Below, piece by piece: positions 12,087 through 19,648 of a stretch of 64,000 nucleotides of DNA. The notes beneath the pieces are model-generated. The model was not told where the DNA came from. It saw only the letters and a program-made list of their open reading frames with translations, and ran no database searches. How positions within the stretch are numbered: position 1 is the first letter of the stretch; each line of letters starts with the position of its first letter. A program made the position numbers and the translations under genes. The stretch comes from Geodermatophilaceae bacterium URHA0031 (GTDB lineage: Bacteria > Actinomycetota > Actinomycetes > Mycobacteriales > Geodermatophilaceae), in NCBI GenBank assembly GCA_000620205.1, contig JHVP01000001.1, positions 310,001 to 374,000 on the forward strand. The letters are read 5' to 3'.

Positions 12087-12250
12087 CGGGGTGAGCCGGC
12101 TCTGCGAGCGGACGCCGTGCTCAGGAGCGGCGATCACAGCCTCCCCGGGGGCGCGTTCGGTGGCCGGCCGACCGACCGGCCGGGCGATGACGTCTGGAGC
12201 ATCGGTCGCCGGACCCGGGGTTCGACCGGACGACGGCACGCGATGCCGAT

Positions 12251-12266
12251 GGGGCCGATCGGCCCC
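12251..12266. promoter_or_regulatory. Perfect 16-bp palindrome upstream of the PAS-GGDEF-EAL gene
   Basis: GGGGCCGATCGGCCCC is fully self-complementary. It lies 165 bases upstream of the cyclic-di-GMP gene and just past the LysR stop. It could be an operator or a weak terminator; nothing shows which. Confidence 0.35.
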
Positions 12267-12294
12267 GGCGATGGCCGGCGGGCCCGTGCCCCGG

Positions 12295-13194
12295 TCATTC
12301 CCCGAGACGCTCCCGGCACTGCCGCCGGTAGGCGTCCAGGAACGCGCGACCAGCAGCCCCTCGGAGCGCCTCGTCCCTGGTGGCGATGCCGAGTTCCCAG
12401 GTCGGCGCACCGTCGAGGGTGGCGATCGAGAGGCCCCCGAGCAGGGTCTCGTCGATGCAGGCCAGTGGGCCGCACGCGATGCCCACCCCGCGGCGGACCA
12501 TCGTCAGGACGCCGAACCACTCGTCCACCTCCAGACGCACGCGACGGGGCAGGTCGCGCTCGGCGAACATCCGGTCGAGCAGTTCGCGGACCCACCACCC
12601 TCGCGGCAGGTCGATCAGCGGCTCGTCGACCACGTCTCCGAGTTGCACACCCCGGGCTCCCGCGAGCCGGTGCGCCGGTGGGCAGAGCAGGACCAGCGGT
12701 GTGCTGAGGATGGGATCGAACCGCAGCGCGGGCGTCGTCCGGTGCGTCAGCGGGGTGATGGCGAAGTCCGCCGTGCCCTCGGCGACCAGCCCGAGGAGGT
12801 CCTGCGCACCGTCGTGCAGCACGCTGATCGCCACTCCCGGATGCCGCTCCTGGAAGGGCCGGATCGTCTCCAGCACGTCGACGTCCCGCGGCACGGCCAC
12901 CGTCGCGACGCGGACGGACCCGCGGAGCAGACCGGTGACCTCGGCGACGGCGTCCCGGGCCCGCTCGGCGTCGTGCAGCGCCGCGCGGGCGGGTTGGAGG
13001 AGGGCGCGGCCGGCGTCGGTCAGCTCGGCCCCCTTGCGACCGCGGGTGAACAGGTCGGTGCCGAGCTCCTTCTCCAGTCCCAGCAGGGACGCGGACAGGC
13101 TCGACTGGACCATGTACAACCGCGCCGCGGCGCGGGTGAACGAGCCCTCCTCGACCACCGCCAGGAAGTACTCCAGCTGCCTGAGCTCCACCAC
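12295..13194 (-). CDS. LysR-family transcriptional regulator
   Basis: A 299-residue LTTR. The winged helix-turn-helix occupies residues 1-62 (LRQLEYFLAVVEEGSFTRAA, then SSLSASLLGLEKELG). A type 2 periplasmic-binding-protein effector domain follows (about 90-295). Two consecutive GTG codons at 13192 and 13189 are both possible starts. The gene is divergent from the small HTH protein at 13376, and the dyad at 13264-13281 lies 70 bases upstream of it. LysR proteins often control their divergent neighbour, so it could be the protein binding there. The effector cannot be told from sequence. Confidence 0.9.
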   Translation of the reverse strand: MVELRQLEYFLAVVEEGSFTRAAARLYMVQSSLSASLLGLEKELGTDLFTRGRKGAELTDAGRALLQPARAALHDAERARDAVAEVTGLLRGSVRVATVAVPRDVDVLETIRPFQERHPGVAISVLHDGAQDLLGLVAEGTADFAITPLTHRTTPALRFDPILSTPLVLLCPPAHRLAGARGVQLGDVVDEPLIDLPRGWWVRELLDRMFAERDLPRRVRLEVDEWFGVLTMVRRGVGIACGPLACIDETLLGGLSIATLDGAPTWELGIATRDEALRGAAGRAFLDAYRRQCRERLGE

Positions 13195-13263
13195 CGACCG
13201 CCTTCGTCCGCCCTCCCGGGACCTCGATCACCAGGGAGGTGCCCGACCCGACCGCGGCCTAAA

Positions 13264-13281
13264 ATCGGTCGACCTGCCGAT
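13264..13281. promoter_or_regulatory. 18-bp dyad operator candidate, copy 3
   Basis: ATCGGTCGACCTGCCGAT has matching ATCGG...CCGAT ends. It lies 94 bases before ATG 13376 and 70 before the divergent LysR start. Confidence 0.6.
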
Positions 13282-13375
13282 GGGCCGGCACGTCGGTGCC
13301 TGCCACATTCGGTGGGTCATCGCCCGGGTGCGGGTGGGTGCCCGGACGGGTGGGTCACCGTGCCGGAGGTCGGTC

Positions 13376-13573
13376 ATGCCGGAGAACGCGGTCGCGGGTC
13401 GGGACGTGGCGGAGATCGCCCTCGTCGTCGCGCAGCGCACCGTCGCCGCCCACGTCGAGCACGTGCTGGGCACGCTCATGACGCCCACGCGCACCCTCGC
13501 GGAGGTACGGCCGGAACGGGCAGGCCGCTCCGCACCGTGGGCGCAGGAACTCAGCCGAGGGGGGTCGCGATGA
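13376..13573 (+). CDS. Orphan half LuxR helix-turn-helix protein
   Basis: A 65-residue ORF matching only the second half of a LuxR-type HTH. VAEIALVVAQRTVAAHVEHV and TPTRTLAEVRPER align with IARTLVVAPRTVAAHVEHL and APTRTLAAVRAER of the regulator at 19649. The leading LTPRELEVL helix and the sensor are missing. It has a good GGAGG eight bases before ATG 13376, and its stop overlaps the next ATG (ATGA), so it looks translated and coupled to the 13570 gene. It may be a relic of a fourth paralogue or a separate DNA-binding piece that works with the downstream sensor. Confidence 0.55.
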   Translation: MPENAVAGRDVAEIALVVAQRTVAAHVEHVLGTLMTPTRTLAEVRPERAGRSAPWAQELSRGGSR

Positions 13574-14613
13574 ACCACGGCGAACCGGCCCTCGTGCGCA
13601 TGCGGGAGGAGCTGGCCGACGTCGGCGCGATGGCAACGGGCCTGGACCAGCGCGCCGAGGCGGTCCTCGAGGTGCTGGGCCGGATCCTGCCCTTCGACTC
13701 CGGGTGGCTCGCCGTCCGCGATCCCGAACGGCGTCGGCACGTCCCGCTGGCCACCACGGGCACGGCCGATCCCCTGCGCCGCTACTTCGAGTCCCCGGGG
13801 GCCGACGCCGAGCTCGAGCACCTCGGGCTCAACAGCGCCCAGCCCCCGGTGCTGGCCAGTGAGCTGCCCGCGCCCCTGACCGAGATCTGCGCCTGGGGCG
13901 AGTACCTGCTCCCCGCCGGGCTCCGCGGCGGCGTGGCCGGCGCGCTGTTCTCCTCGACCGGGCGGCACGTGGGCTTCGTCAGCCTCCTCGGCGAGGACCC
14001 GGCTCGCCCCGGCCCGGCCGACCGGCAGATCCTCGCCGACGTCACCAGGGTGATCGCGGACGACCTGGACCGGACGCAGGAGATCGCCAGGACCGCCAGG
14101 ATCGTCGGGACCGCCGAGGCCGGTGTCGTGCTCACCCGCGGTGGTGACGCCCTGCGCCTGCCCGGGCTGCCCGATGACCGACTGCTGGCCCCCGGCTCGC
14201 CGGTCCTCGCGGCGGCCGCGCAGGAGCTGTCCGCCGGTGGCCCCTACACCGCCTTCCTCGCACCGGTGGCCGGTCCGGACGGCGAACGACTGCGGCGGGT
14301 CACCGCACTGGACTGCGCACTCCCCGACCTCGACCACCTGGCGGCCGCCGTGCTGCTGTCCTCCCCCGGGCACCTGCGCGGCCTCAGCCCCCTCGACCTC
14401 CGGCTCCTGGGCCACCTGGTGGCCGGCACGGCGGAGGTCCCCGCGCTCGCCGCGGCTCTCCACCTCGACCGGGGCACCACGACCGAGGCCCTCCGTCGAG
14501 CCCAGGTGGCACTCGACGCCCCCGGCCTCGCCGCCGCCGCCACGCGGGCGCTGCGCACCGGGCTGCGCATCCCGCCGACGTTGTGCCACCCGGCACGGAC
14601 CGGGCGCCGGTAG
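13570..14613 (+). CDS. Sensor/LuxR-like regulator with a diverged C-terminal HTH
   Basis: A 347-residue protein with the layout of the regulators at 19649 and 22760: a GAF-like N-terminal sensor (AVLEVLGRILPFDSGWLAV; LLPAGLRGGVAGALF) and a C-terminal HTH region. Here LSPLDLRLLGHLVAG replaces LTPRELEVLGLMVDG, and the canonical recognition helix APRTVAAHVEHLL is replaced by an unrelated DRGTTTEALRRAQVAL. DNA binding may thus be weak, altered or lost. The upstream overlapping ORF encodes just such a recognition helix, so the two together may replace a single fused regulator. It ends in TAG, convergent with the DUF1345 gene across a small GGTAG-CGC-CTACC hairpin. Confidence 0.75.
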   Translation: MNHGEPALVRMREELADVGAMATGLDQRAEAVLEVLGRILPFDSGWLAVRDPERRRHVPLATTGTADPLRRYFESPGADAELEHLGLNSAQPPVLASELPAPLTEICAWGEYLLPAGLRGGVAGALFSSTGRHVGFVSLLGEDPARPGPADRQILADVTRVIADDLDRTQEIARTARIVGTAEAGVVLTRGGDALRLPGLPDDRLLAPGSPVLAAAAQELSAGGPYTAFLAPVAGPDGERLRRVTALDCALPDLDHLAAAVLLSSPGHLRGLSPLDLRLLGHLVAGTAEVPALAAALHLDRGTTTEALRRAQVALDAPGLAAAATRALRTGLRIPPTLCHPARTGRR

Positions 14614-14616
14614 CGC

Positions 14617-15381
14617 CTACCCCTGCTGCCCCAGGTTCGTGACGAGGTTGACGGCCACGGCGATGACGACCGTCCCGAACAGGTAGGACAGCAGGGCGTG
14701 CCCGAGGGCCACCTTGCGGATCGACGTGTCCGCGAGCTGGGTGTCCGGTACCGCGAAGCTCATCCCCACGGTGAACGCGACGTAGGCGAAGTCGCTGTAG
14801 GCGGGCGGTTGCTCCTGACCGAAATCGATGCCGCCGTCCCCGCCGGAGTAGTACCGGCGGGCGTACTTCAGGGCGAAGACCGTGTTGACCAGCGCCCAGG
14901 ACAGGATCACCACCAGCACGCCGAGCACCACCACGGCGACGCCGACGGCGTCCCCCGAGCCGGACCGGACGAGCGCCTCCACGACGGCGGCGAGGCTGGC
15001 CACCGCCGCGCCCAGCACGACGGTGTCGGTGACCCGCGTCCGGCCCTCCTCCTCGGCCAGCCGTTTGGTCCCCTGAGCGTCGCGCGGCCAGCTGATCCGC
15101 CACACCCAGATCAGCAGGCCGCCGGCGGCGACCGACCAGCCGGCGAGCACCGAGATCTCGGGGACGCCGGCGACCACGGTCACCCCGGCCGCGAGGAGGC
15201 CGGCGCCCAGGCAGAGCAGCAGGCGGCGCCAGGACAGGATCGTCGGTCGTGGACCCGCCACGACCGACGTCCCGCCCGGCGCCACGTTCACCCGGGAGTC
15301 CCGCACCGGACCGGCGAGGGCCCGGCCCGCGTGCCGGCCCGCCGCCGTCGGCGCCTCACCCGCCGGGACGGAACACGGCAC
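14617..15381 (-). CDS. DUF1345 family integral membrane protein
   Basis: A protein of up to 254 residues with about five hydrophobic helices and the DUF1345 hallmark YSDFAYVAFTVGMSFAVPDT (about 195-214). No function is established for the family. GTG 15381 overlaps the end of the upstream dehydrogenase by 26 bases and has AAGGAGG twelve bases away; GTG 15291 is a later alternative that would remove a Gly/Ala-rich N-terminus. It lies downstream of a DJ-1 and dehydrogenase cassette on the same strand and may be its last member. Confidence 0.85.
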   Translation of the reverse strand: MPCSVPAGEAPTAAGRHAGRALAGPVRDSRVNVAPGGTSVVAGPRPTILSWRRLLLCLGAGLLAAGVTVVAGVPEISVLAGWSVAAGGLLIWVWRISWPRDAQGTKRLAEEEGRTRVTDTVVLGAAVASLAAVVEALVRSGSGDAVGVAVVVLGVLVVILSWALVNTVFALKYARRYYSGGDGGIDFGQEQPPAYSDFAYVAFTVGMSFAVPDTQLADTSIRKVALGHALLSYLFGTVVIAVAVNLVTNLGQQG

Positions 15382-16531
15382 GGACGCACCCGTCCTCCTT
15401 CTCCTTGAACATCCGGTACCCCTTGGGGCCGTCGTCGAGCGGCATCACGTGGGTGGCGAGGTGCTCGGTCTTCACCTCGTCCCGGCTCATGAGGTCGAGG
15501 ATCTGCGGGACGTAGCGGTGCCCGTGCTGCTGGGCGCCGCGCAGGGTGAGCGCCTTGTTCATCACCGCGCCCAGCGGGAACTTGTCCACCACGCCGCCGA
15601 AGACGCCGAGGGTGAACACCGTGCCGCCCTTGCGGCAGGCGTAGATCGCCTCGCGCACCGCCGTGGGCCGGTCGGTCTGCAACCGGAGCTGCTGCTTGAC
15701 CTGGTCGTACAGGTACGCCGGTCCGGGGTGGTGCGCCTCCATGCCCACCGCCTCGATGCAGACGTCCGGTCCCCGGCCGCCGGTCATCTCCCGCAGCTCT
15801 GCCGGGACGTCGACCTCCTCGTAGTCGAGGGTCTCCGCCCCGATGTGCGTCCGGACCTGCTCCAGCCGGTTGTCGAACCGGTCGATGACCACGACCCGCT
15901 CGGCGCCCATGACCATGGCCGCGCGGGCGGCCATCTGGCCCACCCCGCCGGCACCCCACACCGCGACGACGTCACCGGCCTGGACCCCGGCCTGGTGCGC
16001 CCCGGTCCAGCCGGTGGGGGCGGCGTCGGAGGCGAACAGCGCCCGCTCGTTCGAGACGCCGTCGGGGATCGTGAACGCCCCCTGGTCGGCGTAGGGCACC
16101 CGGATGTACGGCGCGTGGCTACCCGCCCAGCCGCCCATCGCGTGGGAGTACCCGAAGCAGCCGCCGATGGACTGGCCCCACAGCGCCTCGGTGATCCCCG
16201 GGTTGGGGTTGCCGTTGTCGCAGAGCGACCACAGCCCCTGCTGGCAGTACCAGCACTTCCCGCAGCCGATGAAGGAGACCACCACCACGCGGTCGCCCAC
16301 CTTGTGCTTGGTCACCGCGCGGCCGACCTCGGCGACCGTGCCCATGAACTCGTGGCCGAGCACGTCGCCCGCGCGCATGGCGGGGATGTAGCCGCCCAGC
16401 AGGTGCAGGTCCGAGCCGCAGGTCACCGACAGGCCGACCTCGAGGATGATGTCGTGGTCGTTGAGGATCTTCGGCTCCGGGACGTCCTCGACGCCGACCT
16501 CGTTGACCCCGCGCCAGGTCACCGCCTTCAT
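15356..16531 (-). CDS. Zinc-dependent alcohol dehydrogenase (MDR family)
   Basis: A 391-residue medium-chain dehydrogenase. The catalytic-zinc region TCGSDLHLL...GHEFMGTV, the structural-zinc cysteines GCGKCWYCQQGLWSLC and the Rossmann loop VWGAGGVGQMAA are all present. It would oxidise an alcohol or aldehyde adduct with NAD(P); the substrate cannot be told. The insert and C-terminal half resemble the glutathione-independent formaldehyde dehydrogenase branch, like the gene at 17590. Start ATG 16531 overlaps the stop of the preceding gene (ATGA), so it is translated as part of the DJ-1, 162-residue protein and dehydrogenase cassette. Confidence 0.9.
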   Translation of the reverse strand: MKAVTWRGVNEVGVEDVPEPKILNDHDIILEVGLSVTCGSDLHLLGGYIPAMRAGDVLGHEFMGTVAEVGRAVTKHKVGDRVVVVSFIGCGKCWYCQQGLWSLCDNGNPNPGITEALWGQSIGGCFGYSHAMGGWAGSHAPYIRVPYADQGAFTIPDGVSNERALFASDAAPTGWTGAHQAGVQAGDVVAVWGAGGVGQMAARAAMVMGAERVVVIDRFDNRLEQVRTHIGAETLDYEEVDVPAELREMTGGRGPDVCIEAVGMEAHHPGPAYLYDQVKQQLRLQTDRPTAVREAIYACRKGGTVFTLGVFGGVVDKFPLGAVMNKALTLRGAQQHGHRYVPQILDLMSRDEVKTEHLATHVMPLDDGPKGYRMFKEKEDGCVRAVFRPGG

Positions 16532-17016
16532 CGCACACCTGCCTTCGGGGCCACCTTGGTCCAGGTCTCCAGGAGCGCGCCGGCGGGGGTCGCCGACCGC
16601 TTGCCGTGCGGTGCGGGGTCCACGGCCAGCACCTCGCCCACCTCGATGAGCTGCTTGGCCCGGCGGAGCGCGGACCGCAGGTCGGCCTGCGGGTCCTTTC
16701 CGCTGAGCCGGTGGGCAGCCGAGCCCGACGACGGCCGGTCGCGCAGCCGGGCCGCCAGCTCGGTGCCCTTGTCGTCGGAGGCCGGGCGGACCCGGACCTC
16801 GATGCGGTCGCCGTACTCCGCGAGCGGAGCGGGGAGCGACGCTGTGTCGATCTCGGACGGCTCGCGGAGGACGGTCACGGCGAGCCACCCGGACGCCGGG
16901 TGACCGCCGTTGGCCGGCCGGGCTGCGGACGGGTCGATGACCGACCGGACCTGACGGACGACGCTGCCGCCGGCGCGGGCGGCGACGGATGCCACGTTCC
17001 CGATGGAGGAGGTCAT
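16528..17016 (-). CDS. Uncharacterised 162-residue protein in a DJ-1/dehydrogenase operon
   Basis: I do not recognise a family. The protein is soluble and mixed in charge, with a possible compact region around WLAVTVLREPSEIDTASL (about 44-61) and a second around residues 105-130 rich in Arg/Lys and Leu. It has no cysteine. Both ends overlap neighbours by four bases (ATGA with the DJ-1 gene upstream, ATGA with the dehydrogenase downstream). That is strong evidence that it is a real gene made in step with them. It might assist or anchor the dehydrogenase, but nothing in the sequence proves this. Confidence 0.75.
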   Translation of the reverse strand: MTSSIGNVASVAARAGGSVVRQVRSVIDPSAARPANGGHPASGWLAVTVLREPSEIDTASLPAPLAEYGDRIEVRVRPASDDKGTELAARLRDRPSSGSAAHRLSGKDPQADLRSALRRAKQLIEVGEVLAVDPAPHGKRSATPAGALLETWTKVAPKAGVR

Positions 17017-17588
17017 GCCCGACCTCCCACGCCCGCGGCCTGCGGCGACCGGGCGAACTCCTGCACGATGCGCGCGCAGAAGGCCGGCAGGTCGTCGGGC
17101 GACCTGCTCGTCGTGATGTTGCCGTCGGTGACGACCTCCTCGTCGACCACCTCCGCCCCGGCGTTGCGCAGGTCGGTGCGCACGCTCGGGAACGACGTCA
17201 ACCGCCGCCCACGCGCGACGTCGGCCTCGACGAAGTTCCACGGCCCGTGGCAGATCGAGGCCACCGGCTTCCCTGACTGCACGAAGTCCCGCACGAACGC
17301 GACCGCCGCCGGCTGCATCCGCAGCTTGTCCGGGTTGACGGTGCCGCCGGGGAGCAGCAGCGCGTCGTAGTCCTCCACCGACGCCGCGCCGACCAGCCGG
17401 TCGACACCGAACGTGCCGGCGTCCTCCAGGTCGTTGTTCCGCGCCGCGATCTCACCGTCGTGGATCGACAGCACGTCGGTCCGCGCGCCCGCGTCGTCCA
17501 GGGCCCGGCGCGGCTGCTCCAGTTCCACCCGCTCCACGCCGTCGGCGGCCAGGATCGCCACCCGCCGTCCGTTCAGTTCCCCTGCCAT
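17013..17588 (-). CDS. DJ-1/PfpI family protein
   Basis: A 191-residue DJ-1/PfpI (class I glutamine amidotransferase-like) protein. The nucleophile elbow is SICHGPW (Cys about 112) and the first strand is VAILAADGVERVEL with the usual Glu. Relatives include bacterial general-stress proteins, deglycase/glyoxalase-like enzymes and the PfpI protease; which activity applies here cannot be decided. It begins one base after the formaldehyde-type dehydrogenase ends and overlaps the next gene. Both DJ-1 proteins in this window keep the CHGPW motif (the other is at 23976). Confidence 0.9.
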   Translation of the reverse strand: MAGELNGRRVAILAADGVERVELEQPRRALDDAGARTDVLSIHDGEIAARNNDLEDAGTFGVDRLVGAASVEDYDALLLPGGTVNPDKLRMQPAAVAFVRDFVQSGKPVASICHGPWNFVEADVARGRRLTSFPSVRTDLRNAGAEVVDEEVVTDGNITTSRSPDDLPAFCARIVQEFARSPQAAGVGGRA

Positions 17589-17589
17589 G

Positions 17590-18744
17590 TCACGCTCCCG
17601 CCATCGCCGGGTGGAGGACGACCTTGGTCCAGCCCTCGTCCCGGGCGTCGAAGTGCTTGTATGCCTCCGGGGCCTGGTCCAGCGGCAGCTCGTGGCTGAC
17701 GATGAACGACGGCTCGGCCTTGCCCGCCGCGATCAGGTCGCGCAGCTGCCGGTTGTACTTCTTGACCGGCGCCTGGCCGCTGCCGATGTGCTGGCCCTTG
17801 AACCAGAACATGCCGTAGTCGAAGGCGAGCTTGCCCTGCTTCGCCAGCTCGTCGCTGGCCCCGGGGTCCTGGGGCACGAAGACGCCGACGTTGCCGATCT
17901 TCCCGGTGAAGCGCACCGAGGCGACCAGCCGGTTCATCGTCAGGTTGGCCTGCTCCTGGCCGTCGGGCTCGTGCGCCTGGTAGCCGACGCACTCGCAGCC
18001 GTTGTCCGCGCCCAGCCCCATCGTCTCGTCGAGGACGGCCTGCACCGGGTCGACCTTCGAGTCGTCGATGGCGATCGCGCCGATCGACTCGGCCAGCCGG
18101 AGCCGGTCGGGGTGCCGGTCGACGACCATCACCTTGCTGGCCCCGCGGATGGTCGCCGAGAGGGCGGCCATCAGCCCCACCGGGCCGGCGCCGTAGATGA
18201 CCGTCTGGTCGCCGGGCTTGACGCCGGCCAGCTCGGTGGCGTGGTAGCCGGTCGGGAAGATGTCGGCGAGCATCACGTAGTCGGTCTGGCGCTGCTCGGC
18301 GTCCTCGCCCAGCCGCAGGCAGTTGAAGTCACCCCAGGGCACGCGGAGCAGCTCGGCCTGCCCACCGGCCCACGGGCCCATGTCGGCGAAGCCGTACGCG
18401 GCGCCGGCCCACTCCTTCTTGGGTTGTGCGGTCAGGCAGTAGTTCGTGAGCTGCTGCTCGCAGTTCTTGCAGTGCCCGCAGGAGATGTTGAACGGCAGGA
18501 CGACGTACTCCCCCACCTGCACCTTGTCGACCCCGTCGCCGACCTCGACCACCTGGCCCAGGTTCTCGTGCCCGAACCAGCGGCCGGTCTCGAAGTCGGT
18601 CCGGCCCTCGTACATGTGCAGGTCCGAGCCGCAGATGTTCGCCGAGGTGATCCGGACCAGGACGTCGGTCGGTCGCTCGATCCGTGCGTCCGGTACGTCC
18701 TTGACGCTGACCTGCCGCGGCCCCTCGTACACGACTGCCTTCAC
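17590..18744 (-). CDS. fdhA: Glutathione-independent formaldehyde dehydrogenase-type zinc dehydrogenase
   Basis: A 384-residue zinc MDR enzyme close in layout to Pseudomonas formaldehyde dehydrogenase. It has NICGSDLHM, GHENLGQVVEVG, the structural-zinc run CGHCKNCEQQLTNYC, the family insert YGFADMGPWAGGQAE, the NAD loop YGAGPVGLMAA, and PVKKYNRQLRDLI near the C-terminus. Formaldehyde to formate is the likely reaction, though some relatives dismutate other aldehydes. Formate would feed the dehydrogenase at 61-5317. GTG 18744 was chosen for GGGAGG five bases upstream; the ORF runs on to 18921 but only through the promoter spacer. A 24-bp dyad (18826-18849) sits upstream, and the gene leads the cassette 18744-14617. 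Confidence 0.88.
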   Translation of the reverse strand: MKAVVYEGPRQVSVKDVPDARIERPTDVLVRITSANICGSDLHMYEGRTDFETGRWFGHENLGQVVEVGDGVDKVQVGEYVVLPFNISCGHCKNCEQQLTNYCLTAQPKKEWAGAAYGFADMGPWAGGQAELLRVPWGDFNCLRLGEDAEQRQTDYVMLADIFPTGYHATELAGVKPGDQTVIYGAGPVGLMAALSATIRGASKVMVVDRHPDRLRLAESIGAIAIDDSKVDPVQAVLDETMGLGADNGCECVGYQAHEPDGQEQANLTMNRLVASVRFTGKIGNVGVFVPQDPGASDELAKQGKLAFDYGMFWFKGQHIGSGQAPVKKYNRQLRDLIAAGKAEPSFIVSHELPLDQAPEAYKHFDARDEGWTKVVLHPAMAGA

Positions 18745-18825
18745 GCTGCCTCCCTGGTCACGGGTCTGCCCCACTGCCCGTGCTCGGGCCGGGACCCTGA
18801 TTGCACCCGGCGGAGCGAGGGGCCC

Positions 18826-18849
18826 GGTATCGGCAGACATGCCGATACC
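18826..18849. promoter_or_regulatory. Extended dyad operator candidate, copy 4
   Basis: Two perfect 10-bp arms, GGTATCGGCA and TGCCGATACC, flank GACA. The core 18829-18846 matches the shared motif and lies 84 bases upstream of GTG 18744 on the minus strand. Confidence 0.7.
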
Positions 18850-18878
18850 TGGCGGAGGGAGCCGATCCAGCAGCAGAA

Positions 18879-18896
18879 ATGGGTCGACCTGCCGAT
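18879..18896. promoter_or_regulatory. 18-bp dyad operator candidate, copy 5
   Basis: ATGGGTCGACCTGCCGAT shares GGTCGACCTGCCGATGG with copy 3. It lies 102 bases before ATG 18999, so the divergent dehydrogenase and ANTAR genes each have their own copy. Confidence 0.6.
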
Positions 18897-18998
18897 GGAG
18901 ACCGTCCCGGCGGCGCGCCACAGTGTGCTGTGCAGGGCTCGCGGACGGCGGTTCAGACCAGTACCAGCCACAGCCGCTCGGAGCACCGGGGACGGACC

Positions 18999-19421
18999 AT
19001 GCCGATCGTGCGGACCGATCGAGTCGCGCAGGGCGCCGACCGGGTGGGGCGCGCTGCCCCCACGCCCTCCGGCGCAGCGGCGCGCGTGGACCACGCCGGG
19101 TACCACGAGAGCTGGGACAGGCCCGCAGGAGCCCGGTGCCGCGAGGCCGCCAGGCGTCGCGCGGTACGGGCGCGGTGGCGCGCCTTCTCCGCGATCCTGG
19201 ACGACCTGCGTGCCCGCCTCGGGGCCGCGGAGGACAAGGCCGGCCACCTGGAGGTCGCGCTCGGGACCAACCGGCGGATCGGCATCGCCGTCGGCATCCT
19301 GATGTGCCGGTTGCAGGTCACCGACGACCAGGCTCTCGCCGTCCTCCGCAAGCACAGCCAGGACCGCAACGTGAAGCTGCGGGACCTGGCCGAGGAGGTC
19401 ATCTACACCGGGACCCTGTGA
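18999..19421 (+). CDS. ANTAR-domain protein without a receiver domain
   Basis: A 140-residue protein. Residues 1-60 are Arg/Ala-rich and unassigned. The C-terminal half is an ANTAR-type three-helix domain: ALGTNRRIGIAVGILMCRLQ (about 88-107), then TDDQALAVLRKHSQDRNVKLRDLAEEVI in two segments. ANTAR domains bind paired hexaloop RNA hairpins and prevent termination, or simply signal in actinobacteria. No sensor domain is attached, so activity must be set by expression or a partner. ATG 18999 follows GGGGACGG. It is divergent from the formaldehyde-type dehydrogenase. Confidence 0.85.
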   Translation: MPIVRTDRVAQGADRVGRAAPTPSGAAARVDHAGYHESWDRPAGARCREAARRRAVRARWRAFSAILDDLRARLGAAEDKAGHLEVALGTNRRIGIAVGILMCRLQVTDDQALAVLRKHSQDRNVKLRDLAEEVIYTGTL

Positions 19422-19648
19422 CCGCCCGCCGTCCCGGGAGCCACGGGTCCCGTCGACGCGATGCTGAGCCTGGCATCGCTACCGGCCGTTAGTCCCTGCC
19501 TCACGCGCGGCAGTCTCCTGGTCACGGTCCGGGCGTTGGCGAGGTCGGTTCCGGGTACGGTCGCCCCGTCCCCGTCGGTCGCTCGAGGACCCGGGTTCGC
19601 CGACGGCTTCCTGCGGTGTTCGCCTGCCGCGCTGGAGGCGGCAACACC

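Noticed and set aside
13228-14589. Minus-strand open frame of 453 codons opposite the sensor gene
   Set aside because: It is antisense to a protein with matching paralogues, and its translation has no family and skewed composition.
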